Of a DNA stretch of 64,000 nt, positions 9,969 through 20,800 are shown one piece after another (position 1 is the stretch's first letter; each line of letters opens with the position of its first letter). Both the position numbers and the translations under genes were made by a program. The notes under the pieces were generated by a model. It saw only the letters and a program-made list of their open reading frames with translations, was not told the DNA's origin and did no database searches. This DNA is from Dermatemys mawii. Lineage: Eukaryota; Chordata; Testudines; Dermatemydidae. Where the stretch lies: positions 50,624,460 to 50,688,459 of the forward strand of contig ML677326.1 of the NCBI GenBank assembly GCA_007922305.1, in the 5' to 3' direction.

Positions 9969-12234
9969 AGCCATGTCTACACTACAAAGTTTTACCAGCA
10001 GAACTTGCCTTTTGTTAGTTCTGCCTTGCATGTGTCTATGCTCAATTCTGAGTCTTGTGGACACAATCCGGAACTTCTACCAGTCAAGTTAAACTAGATC
10101 TCAGATTGGCATAAGCCATCTATCACCATTCTTCTACTGGCATGATGCCTGCGTGAATGCTGAATTATCAATCAGTGCAAAGAGTTCTCCAGCAACAATC
10201 CTCCAACGCCACTCTGGCAGTGACTTCTCTGGTCAAATTTTAGATCTTTGCTGCCGAGAGATCAGTGACCAAAAGCCCTTGTGTCCCCTCAAAAATCTGG
10301 GTGTTTTGGAAATGCCTCTCTTCCCACTAGCACCCAGGTATGGCTCCAAATAAAGCTGCAGGTAAAATTTCAGCTGAACCTTGTGCTGCTGCTGCCTGTG
10401 CTCACCCAGGGGGAAAAAAAAAAGTCTTGACTTCTTTTGGTCTGGGGAAAAGGAGCACTGCATGCCCACATGCAGAATTGTAATAGCAAAAGTAAACGTT
10501 TAATCAGACATTGGAAGATTAGGCAGAAGCTGGAGTGAAATAGAAATGAGTTCTAGGGCCTGAAATGGGAAAGGAACTTAGGCAGTTTTACCAAAATGTA
10601 AAAGACGGCAACAAAACTCTGGTGGTGTCCCCCAGAGCTAGTGCTACTATGCACAGGTAGATGCCATACTGAGCAGGACCCCCAGAGCTAGAGTTCTGAG
10701 GTGAGTTTGGTACACAATTGCAGGAACTGGCCTTCTATAGGTGAAAACCACTGTTGATTATCCCAAGGTTGCATCATTATCTGATTCCACTACTCCTGTG
10801 AGTGTTTTCATGGGCCAGTCCACCATATCCAGCTGATCCGGAAATATCTGAAACAACTGGCCAGTTTAATTCACTGTCCACATCACTGCTCCTCTTCTGT
10901 TTTCCCATTTTCTATAAGGCACAGCTAACTGCTGTGGTGGTACACATTTCACAAACTAATCAGTTGTTCTTTCTCTAAAAGACAGCTCCCTGATCTGTTC
11001 TTCATCCATGCTCTGATTATATCATTGCAGAGAGATTGAAAATAGGCACAAAGCAGATTATGGGGTGGAACAGAGAGAACCATGAACCTGGTGGCTCCAG
11101 TCAGCACTGCTGACCAGGCCAGTAAAAGTCCAGTTGGCAGAGCTGGCAGGCTCCCTACCTGGCTCCACACAGCTCTGCAAAGCAATGACAAGTCCTTCTG
11201 GCTCCGAGGTATAGGGGTGGCCAAGGGGGGCACCATGTATGGTCCCCCTGCCCCCATCCTGTGCACAACCTCCACAACTCCAATTAGCCATGAACTGCAG
11301 CCAATTGGAGATGCGGGGGCAGTGCCGGTAGGTGGAGGCATAGAGAGCGTGCACTGCTTAATGCTGCTTGGCTGCTGCTACATCTAGGAGCCAAGAGACA
11401 TGCTGCTGCTTCTGGGGAAGTCCCCCGAGGTAAAATGTTGCTCCTTCCTGGAGCCTGCAGTCCCCTTTTGCACCCCAACCCTGAGTCCCCTTCCACAGCC
11501 AAATTCCCTCCCAGAGCCTGCACTTCTTCCACACTCCCTCTCCCAGACTGGAGCCTCTTCCCACACACTGATCTCCTCATTTCTGGCCCGACCCCAGAAC
11601 CGGCACCCTTAGCCAAGAACATGTACCCTCTCCTACATCCCAACTCCCTGCCTCAGCCTGGAGCCCCCTCCCACACTCCAAACCTGTTGGCTCCACCCCC
11701 GCAGCCTGGAGTCCCCTCCTGCACCCTGAACCCCTCATCCCCAGTCCAACCCCAGAGCCCACACCCTCCCTCCCGCACTCCAACTCTCAGCCTGGTGAAA
11801 AAGGAGCGAGCTACTAAAGGCGGAGGAGAGGGAGGGGGGATGGAGTGAGTGTGGGCGGGCTCTCATAGAAGGTGTTGGGCAGGGGGCAGGGCAAGGGTGT
11901 TTGCTTTTGCGCAACTAGAACGCTGGCAACTCTAACTGTATGGTTTTTATAAACATTGTGGAAAAGAATATTATGGGATGGAAAACAGGGAATTTTATCC
12001 CTGAGCTGAATACTTGTATCCCACAATGCACCACAAAAAGGCAGCATACTGGATAGCGGCACTAGGGACATTGTGATTCCCATGCTTATGTCTTTTGCTC
12101 ATACAACCTGGTGCGGGGACGATATGTTGCACTAGAATGGAAGCCAAAGGAGAAATTCTCTTCTAAAATAGCTATGTTGGCAGCTGTATGCCAGCAGAAT
12201 TTTACCAGTTCAACTTTCTAGTGTAGACATGCTG
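9969..12234. mobile_element. Harbinger-like DNA transposon, 2.27 kb, with TTA target duplication
   Basis: The left end AGCCATGTCTACACTACAAA and the inverse of the right end (CAGCATGTCTACACTAGAAA) match over the TIR. Both are flanked by TTA (9966-9968 and 12235-12237), the 3-bp duplication of PIF/Harbinger elements. Near the ends GTTTTACCAGCAGAA is repeated in inverse form (AATTTTACCAGTT...). No transposase frame survives. The interior contains a GC-rich, separate repeat at 11085-11936. Confidence 0.75.
11085..11936. mobile_element. GC-rich turtle-type DNA transposon fragment nested in the Harbinger-like element
   Basis: The words GGCTCCAGTCAGCACTGCTG, AAAGTCCAGTTGGCAG, then CCAATTGGAGATGCGGGGGC, a long CCC-rich stretch with repeated CTCCCACACTCCAA-type units, and the end CTAGAACGCTGGCAACTC belong to a very common turtle repeat (recognised from memory). 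A relative lies at 49 kb. The left terminus is missing. The many overlapping open frames at 10949-11848 are side effects of its GC content. Confidence 0.6.
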
Positions 12235-12544
12235 TTATCAATTAGACATCCTGAATTATTTTTTGAAACATTCTTAAAGTAGTATTGTTATTGATATCCC
12301 TCATACTAAGCATAAGGAGTATTTACTTATGCTGGTAATACCTTGCCAAAAAGCTAAAAGAAGGAAAAAAATAAAGCATCTCCTATTTTTTCAGTTAGTT
12401 ACCTGCTTTGTAAAGCCCTATGTATAAATACTGAGGCTGAGATTCTGTGCTGAACCTCCTGGAGACACAGTACACAAAAAAGACACAGCCCAAATGAAGT
12501 TGTGGAGATAGGCTGAAGATTAGCAAGCATGCTTTATGTTGCAG

Positions 12545-12614
12545 GCCATAACGGAATACTCAAGTCCAGCCCAATAAGGAATGTTAGCAAACAGTGCCCC
12601 TTCTGTGCAAACAC
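12545..12614 (+). CDS. candidate exon 4 of unrecognised gene
   Basis: Acceptor CTTTATGTTGCAG, donor CAC|GTAAGG (strong), 70 nt, phase 1 to 2. The single open frame reads HNGILKSSPIRNV and then KQCPFCAN. CPFC resembles half of a zinc-binding pair, but no second pair is visible in the assembled exons. Confidence 0.55.
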
Positions 12615-12790
12615 GTAAGGTATAAAATAAATGAATTTTATCAAAACTTCTGCTAGCTAAAATATTTAGTAAATTTTCTTAATCCACGATTGAGGGTAAA
12701 CAGCTTCTATTAAATATATATTCTACTGATTGGTGTTATGCTTGGCATTTACAGCTTTATTGATTTCTCCCCTTTTTCTAATCACACTAG

Positions 12791-12955
12791 ATTAAAGAAT
12801 TTGTTCCATACTGAAGATGCACAATACAGACGGATATTACATCAACTTTTTAACCGTCGAGGAATTAAAACATGCCGCCCTGTTGCTGGCCTAGATAACC
12901 AGATACTGCAGTAGCAATTCACTAATGAAAAATCATTCTTTATAATGATCCCAAG
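12791..12955 (+). CDS. candidate last coding exon of unrecognised gene
   Basis: A pyrimidine-rich acceptor (CTCCCCTTTTTCTAATCACACTAG) precedes an open frame of 40 residues, with FHTEDAQYRRILHQLFNRRG and ending ...GLDNQILQ and TAG at 12912-12914. It enters in phase 2, matching exon 4. The sequence has a balanced amino-acid mix with several CG-containing arginine codons, unlike the AT-rich surroundings. A consensus donor AAG|GTGAGT follows at 12956. Confidence 0.6.
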
Positions 12956-14036
12956 GTGAGTCTTGCTTTGTATCAGTCACTTGATCATTCCTCATTTACT
13001 GTGATCAGTACCATCAGCCCAGCATGTTTTAAACAACATAATCAAGAAACACTTTGCAAAAAATATTAACAGCCATTACTAGTAACTCAATCATCATAAC
13101 ATGGTGCTGTAACATACTGTTTTATATTAACAGAGATCGCTCAGGGTCAGAGGCATTATAAATGTCACCTTAAACAGTGAATACATGACACTATGCTAAA
13201 TGAAATTACATTTCCACTGGAGCTTCATGGATGACCACACTTCTGACAATAATTGGAATCTTCTAGGCCTTTTAAATATTTATTAGCCTTCAGAATACGC
13301 CCAAGCCGGAGCTTGGAGTCAGGTGCTGCAGCTTACACACAGCAGTTTACTTCAGCTATTTCATACTAATAACCAAGCTCCAAAATGAGTCAAACACAAA
13401 TGGAATGCTGAACAATTAAGATTCTCCCCACAAGCCCATCTCTATCATTTTATTAAAGGCAAATGGGAAAACTCATCCTGAATACTAATTCCAAATTATA
13501 TCTGAAGAAAACAAATTAATGTAATAATTTTCTTTCTGAAATTAATTTAAATCTCTGTGGATGCTACAACAAATTTAGTCTTTACTATGCATACAAAAAG
13601 TTATGAAAAGCCTTACTCCACTGCTTTAGGCAAAGATTCATTGTTTCACAATCAATGGGAGTGGCCATTATTCCTCTCTAGCAGACTTGCTTTAAAATAC
13701 ACACATTTTTGCTCCTAAATTTATACAAGAAACTGAATATCGCTCTGCTGTTTGTGTTAATTTGCCAATGATATTTTCTAGCCTATCAAATTAACTAGCA
13801 TGGGTAAATCATACATCTCGAAGTTCTAGTTTCATATATTTAATAAACCTTTCCAATTTCCCATGTTCACATTTCTTAAATTATGAAGTGCCTGTCCCCT
13901 GTCATGGTGATCAGGCAATAGGCTAGACCCTTACACCTCCTCCACACCCCTTTAGGGAGAGGCACACTCCATCCCTATGTATTAACAAGGTACACTACTC
14001 TTCAAAAAGGACTGATCTCTTAAATCAAAACCAAAC
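12956..14036. other. AT-rich sequence
   Basis: About 1.1 kb downstream of the candidate last coding exon. No open frame or repeat family recognised. If the gene is real, this is a 3' UTR intron or flank. Confidence 0.4.
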
Positions 14037-14039
14037 TTA

Positions 14040-14807
14040 GGCTATGGCTACACTTGCAGATGAAGAGCACCGGGAGTTAAACAGCCCTCAGAGACAGCAG
14101 CATGGAAAGCACTGTCGTGTTCACAGTGGCAGCTGCAAGTGCAGCGGCATGGCCACATTAGCACTTTTTGCAATGACACAGAGACCAGTGCATTGTGGTA
14201 GCTATCCCAGTGTGCAAGTGACTGCAGCACGCTTTTCAAATGGGGTGTGTGACAGAAAGTGTGTTGTGTCTGTGTGAGGGGAGAGACACTGTGTTTCTGG
14301 GGGCAGAGTATGTGTCAACATGCTGTCTTGTAAGTTCTGATAGCAGCAAGGGGAAGGAGTAAACCCCAACACTAGCCCCCATCCCACACCTCCCTCTCTT
14401 TCTCACACGCACGCACACGCATGCCTGCCTCTGGAGCACGAGCATTCCACAGTAATGGTTTGATTTGTCCCGGTGCAGATAAGCATGCCAGATGTCAGAA
14501 ACGGAGCTTTGAAAGGGGATATCCGCACACCTGCAGCCAAGTTCAAAACAATGACCAGAGTGGCCACTTGACTTCAAGGGACATTTCTGGATGCCAGTCA
14601 CACTGCGGTAGTGTAACACATTGTCCATACTGATACCCTGGCATTTCAACCTGGGCGCAGGAAGTGCTATGCTTTTCATGGAATATATTACCAAGAGCTC
14701 CAGCTGTGGAGCACAGGTGCTCTAAATGCCTTGCCAGTGCGTACACCTCAGGAGTTAGGGTGCAGGAGGCTGACAATGCCATTCTAACTACAAGTGTAGC
14801 CAAGCCC
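14040..14807. mobile_element. Harbinger-like non-autonomous DNA transposon
   Basis: The left end GGCTATGGCTACACTTGCAG matches the inverse of the right end (GGGCTTGGCTACACTTGTAG). Flanks are TTA (14037-14039) and TGA (14808-14810), one mismatch from a 3-bp TTA duplication. The 768-bp interior contains overlapping open frames on both strands up to 152 codons, none with transposase features. Confidence 0.75.
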
Positions 14808-14810
14808 TGA

Positions 14811-17800
14811 GAAGGTCCATGTTTAGTGAACAGGGTCAAGATACTTACTTCTCCATTCTAACTCTGGCTCTACCTCTCACTTGCTATAGGGTGGATGCAT
14901 GTATGTAATTTTCAAAGGCTCTATAAGGTACAAGAGAAAAAACTTTTCACTCTTCTTTCAAAAGCTCATTGAGTAACTCTGGGTCGCATGGATTACAAAG
15001 AACTGTACAGAGCAGTGCAACAAATGCCAGAAAGTTCCTGTTCTCTAATCAGGTAATGTCTTACTGTTGATAGAAAAAAGGAATGAACTCACTTTATGTG
15101 ATGCCCTTGTTGGAGCCAGAACTAAAACGTTAATGAAAAGGATTTCCTCACAACCAGCCTTGAGCACAGATCCAAGTGAGCAGAATTATACACATCTGTT
15201 CACTATGGGAACAGTTTTGTAAAACTGGTAGTTTTACAAAAAATGGTAGTCGAGGGCACTCAGCACCTTGTAAGAGCAAGCACTATTTAATGAGTGGAGT
15301 ATATATTTTTCCGAGCTTGAGCTGACTGATACTGACAGCAAATTTGTAGGGATTATTTTAATCAAACAAACATAGCCATGAACAGTAGTTTTGGCTTACA
15401 ACTAAAGCTGTTGTAACTTAGTATTGTATGTCCACTAGTATGTGTCTCAAAATAATTTTCTGCAGAGCAATAAATAATAAAAAGCTACTAAGCCACTGCT
15501 TATGAGTGACCTACAATGTGTTATTCACTGCATTTCCAAATCATCCTTCATCAAAGGCTACAAATTTTAAAAGGGAAATGACACTCAGATGATACCTAGT
15601 CTAGCCAGTGACTATCCTGAAACCACAGAGGTGACAATGAACACATCATCAAAAATATTTAATGTGGTAGGAATGTAAAGACCCCAGGAGACTGAACTCC
15701 AGCACAGAGTATCTTGGAGGGAAAAAATGATATAACAGATACCTTCTATATTTTAGCTACACTGTAATAAATGTTACCCATGTCAGTATTTCAACAACAA
15801 AAATAATATTCAGTCCCCTTGAATGTTAAGGTAATGCACTACTTACAGTGAGACAACTGTGTAAAGTTGTGCACAAGTCTTTGACAATTTGTGGGTTAAT
15901 AATAAATAAATAATACATTTAAAGTAACTGCACAGTAACTATATATTGACCTGCTGTATTTTGGCTTTTGGGGATGACAACTGCTGATTAACAATTGTAT
16001 TTATTTGTATTCCTAGCACTACATTTTATTTTCTACAAGCATAAAACTTTTAGAATGGTGCAAAATCTAAAACTAGTTCCCCAAATTAGAGAATATTTTT
16101 GAATAGACAAATACAGCATGGAAATAACCCCAAAACTTGTATGATTAACCTGAACAATCTCAATGTTCTTAATTTTTCATTAAGTATAAAAAGTGCATCT
16201 TTTACAGGTGATGAAGTCACACTTTTGTTAATATGAACACTAGCTGTTTTTTAAATTAGTTAAACGAAGCCTGCATGCTGATAGGCAGGCAGATGAAGAG
16301 AGTGATAATATAAGAATAGATGGATAAAATAAGAAAATAATCACCCTCTGAAGATGGAGAGCTGTCTCTTTGAGGTGCATTAGGCTTACTTCAGTTTGTA
16401 AGTAGCAGCATGTTGAAAAAGATAGAAAAACAATAATGGGACCAAAACTCCCCACAAAGATACTTTTACTCATTAGACTACTGGGGGCCACTGAGTAGAG
16501 GTAATATTCCTGGTAATCACTGCCAAAGTTATTGCTAGATATGGGGAAAAAAATCATTCTAAGAACTACGTGGTTATTTCACAATAGATAAAGGGTATGC
16601 AAATTTAAAAAGTTATAAGACAATTCAGAAACTTTAGAAAGAGCTGCAGATGAAGCATACTTTAACTGGAACTTGTTCAAGTCGATAGCCATTCATCTGC
16701 AAAGTACTTTCTTCATGTTTTTTTTTTCTTCTTCAGTTATCACTCTCAAAAGAGTAATACAATGCCATGAAATAGCCATGTTAATTTCTATTTTCTCTTC
16801 ATTGGTTGCATTATATTAGTTTATCAGGCAATAATGCCGGAGCCACAATCAACTCCTGATAGTACTTTTCTCGGATCGTGATTCATTTTGACTAGAGAGG
16901 GGTGAAAATGACTGGGGAGTTCTGATATATGACCTTCACTGAATGCACACAGTATAATTTGTGTCTTTGCTATGCTATAGTTTAACAAAAGGACAGAGAG
17001 AGGGTTAAAAGATAAAAAGGTACAGATATTCAGAGTAGTCCAAAATACTCATTAGCACTGCTTTTCAAAATCAGGATGAGTCACTTTCTCTAAGTCAAAG
17101 TTCAAGTTGTGATTTGTGCAAAACTCCTTATTTTGATAAACAACATGGCTAAAATTGTGTTAAATACACTATAATAAATAATCATGTCTCCCGCTGTGTT
17201 TCTTCTGTATGCATAAGCCAGTACTGCATATTGTGTGCACCTTAGAGAGACACTAAATGATATGGTAAACTGACAGTAAGAACATCTGTTTTTACTGAGT
17301 GTTAGGGCAAGCTAGCTCTCACAGCTCTACAAGTGATTACTCAAAGTAAATAGATAATCATCGGTTTGAAAAGATAATTAATCCTATACACAGTCTCAAA
17401 TGTTGATCTTTTTGACCAGATGGAGTTATCGCACCCACCATGGAAATTTTTCTTAATGGACACAGTAAATAGACACAAGCATTTAAATGGACTTTAAAAA
17501 ATCTAAGTCTTATCAAGATTAGGATTAAAGCTCAGACAAACAATTTACATCAGGCTTCCCTAAAATGACCACATTTTACCTTGATTCAATATTTTTTATT
17601 CTTCCCTGTACCATAGGTGTCCAGACATGTAAATGTTTTCCATATTTTTTTAAAAAAGGTTAACAATTAACTTTTATTAGCTCTGATGCACACTATAACC
17701 AACTTCTCATTAAGTTTCTTCTCAGTTTTTCTCCTCCCCTCTCGATGGTATCACTATGTTTGACTAGATGATACAGACTCAGCTCCATAGAGAGAAGTGT

Positions 17801-20800
17801 TATTACGTCCTTCTCATGGCATTTTTTTTTATTCAATAAGCCTGTTGAATGGTGCATCTCAGTTTAAGAGCTCACTTTTTATGCAGATTTACAGCAGACC
17901 TTAGCCAAACCAGCTCTCTTTTCTGTGCATTGGGTGTTTTGCCATACTAGAATAAATACATCAAGAACATATCACAGCTCAGAGCAACTGCACTTGCATT
18001 TCCCCTCAGTAATCCACCCACTCTCTGGTTTCCAGCTTCCCAGCCTTTGCATCCTTTCTTCAGAGGAGACCCACATCTCAGTGCATTCTGACAGTGATAT
18101 GGCCAAGCTCCACAGTTCCCTGCCTTCACTGTGTTAGTCCCGGCAGAGACACGCTACACAAGCACATCTTCTTGCTTTCTCTTCAAAGACCGTTAACAGT
18201 GTGATTGCCCACACTTATAGATACTACACAGCTCTCTAATGCAAACCTGTGCTATTCTGGAAGTAAAAGCACTACAAAGAAAACATTAAAAACAATAAAA
18301 GAAGCTACATGCATGCTAATAAGCTTACCGGAAGTCACCTCAACACTAACATGGCCCCTGAGAGCACTCCTTCAACACCTCAACCAACAGGTTTCGCATT
18401 CAGCACAGATCCAACACAGAACAAGCACAGTCTTATGGAACCTCAGTAGGCCCAGGTTTTTCAACCCTTCCCTAAGAATTGGGACGTTCTGTGGACCCAG
18501 AGTCCTATTGGTTTGCTGGATCAGAACAAAGGACTGAGCCTATGTAAAACCAAGCTCCTTAACCAAAAGTCCTCTCTTTGTTAGTCCCTGGAGAATTCAG
18601 TTTAAGTAGTATATGAAACACCACTCCGGAGGTGGATATAAAGGGGCTGATAATTTCACAATTACATACACACAATTGGAATTGTAATACAATGGTTGGC
18701 AAAGGTATTTAATCTAATTCAATAAGGTTTAATTTAACCAATAAAATTTATCTTACTTCCATGTGTCTTGTCTAGGATATAGTCAGTCCATCACAGAAAG
18801 GTTTTCCTATAAGGCACTGCTATTGCCTTTATTGACTACTAGCATCTATGGATGACAAGGATCAAAGGACCTGTGGAATCTTTTTAAAATGTTGTTGTGG
18901 TATATCATACATTTGCAAGTAAAATCCACATGTGGACATTTGACAATATTTACTAATTTAAGGTTGGATTGTAAGGATGTAATTTGCCTAAGCAAGGAAC
19001 AGCACCTTTCTGCAGACCAGGCACAAACCAGGAACCAAACTGTTCCTTAGTCAGTTATTCTGCCTCTCATTCTCTTCTTGATCCAAGAGAGGAGTAATCT
19101 GTGCCAGCTGTTCACTGGGTATAGTGAAGATCATTTCCATCAGTGTCAGTTCAGTGGTGTTGGCTGGTACATCGAGGCTGGGAGAAGACCTCATCCATTC
19201 CTCATCTCTACACACACACAATCTCAGTCCAGTTTAGGGGGATAGTAGTGGCACTGGAGTTAAGCTGTTCTATGAAATGCCAACGTGGTAGCCAATGCAG
19301 GGAAATGAAAGAGTTTTCTATATTCTCTTACACCCGAATAAGGCATGAAGGATAAGCCATAATTTCCCTCCTTACCATAAAGTTGTCACTTTCTGCATTT
19401 CCACATATTTCAGTGGTGAGCCTGACATACTATGTTAGATTAAATCATCCTCCATTGTGATACGATTAAACACTGAAGAAGAGATTTTTTTACTATGTAG
19501 AAGTTCACAAATACGGCTTCCACATTGAATCTACCTCCCCTGAGATTAACAGAGCCATCGAGATTTTTTTCCTTTATAATTTTCAGGTCTGGTCCTCAGT
19601 GATCCAAACCAGAGTAGAAAACTTATGGTATAAAATAATGTCACCACAAAAATCTATATACATGTACATACACCAGGGCTTCTTTCTGCTTAAACCTGGC
19701 CTTTTAGACAGTCCTACAAGATTTTTAGTAATATGCCCTAAATTGGCCTCCCAGGAAATTTCCAGGCATTATTTTTTGTTGAACTTTTATACAAAAATAG
19801 AGTCGTATCATTAAAGCTAATTGTCTGCTGAGAGTCCAAGAGACCCAAGCAGATTCACTGAACATTGCTAAAAGAATCACATGATTTTTCAGGATGTTAT
19901 CTTCCTTAAAAGGCTACCAGCTGACTTCACACAAGTCCAGTTTGCACAGTGAAAAGAACAGGCAGCTTATAGCTGCAAAATCAGCATTTGTCCTCTGGAA
20001 AACAATTGGAAAAGCCCTGTGCAGGCTGTACAGCTGAAGCTGCATAATTTCATTTGTTACTGGGTAGTTCCCCATTGTGATCCATGAAAACCAGGAACTT
20101 GTTCATGCAAAAAAAAAAAAAAATCCTCACTGGAGTTTAAAGGGGATAAGATTCAGGAAATCTGGAATACACTTTTTCTCATTATGTATTTTCAAATATT
20201 CATCACTCCATCCTCTCATATGTTCTCATAAGGGTTCACTTCTCACTGCCTTGCCACAGGGCATGTATCTTCAACAGGGAACAGAACTGTAAAAGGAGGA
20301 AAATAGCAGAGATGGCACAATTCCATTTTTACTTTAACAACAACATTTTAAATCAAAGTATGAGGAATGTTGCTTTAGCTCAGCAAAGTAAACAGATATA
20401 CAGCACATAGCTATTATCTCAATAGCTATACTGACACTATCTATACTATTCAGATTCAGTTGTCTTTTGATACATATTTCAAAAGCGTTAGTAAGTTAGT
20501 ATCTAAACACAGTGCTTATATGATTATTGCATGAAGAGACCTCCATTGTACCAGGGACAAATATATACAAACCTGGACACAGTCTCTGCCCTGAAGAGCT
20601 TAGAATGTAATACATGGATCCTACAAAGATATATGATATGCATATGCTTAACTTCAAAGCTGTGAGCAGCTGCACTGAAGTCAATTTAGCTCTGTATTAG
20701 CACAAGAAAGTACATGCCCCTGCTATACTATTGCAGGTTTGAGACCCTGTAGTCATTCCTTTCTCTCTCGCCTCACCCATTTTCCTCACAGCTCTGAGCC

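Larger units (their letters stand above)
5375..12955 (+). pseudogene. unrecognised five-exon gene, one in-frame stop
   Basis: Five + strand segments, each bounded by AG and GT, join in compatible phases: 5375(or 5384)-5445, 5934-6029, 6699-6786, 12545-12614 and 12791-12955. From the ATG at 5389 the product would be about 143 residues, small and basic, with a CPFC motif in exon 4 and a basic C-terminus (FNRRGIKTCR). Only one frame is open in each exon, and phases 0, 0, 1 and 2 agree across all four junctions, which is hard to get by chance. Exon 3 contains TAG (6783-6785), one transition away from CAG, just before its donor. So this is a pseudogene, a truncated allele or a sequencing error. 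I do not recognise the protein family. The stop at 12912-12914 lies 41 nt before a good donor (AAG|GTGAGT), so a 3' UTR intron is likely. Confidence 0.5.

Noticed and set aside
10949..11848. Cluster of proline-, glycine- and serine-rich frames
   Set aside because: They fall in a GC-rich repeat whose low-complexity C-rich units explain them.
14044..14839. 152-codon minus frame and partners
   Set aside because: Inside a Harbinger-like non-autonomous element, without transposase motifs.
16240..16557. 105-codon minus frame with hydrophobic stretches
   Set aside because: AT-rich context, serine/leucine/isoleucine bias, no splice partner or family resemblance.
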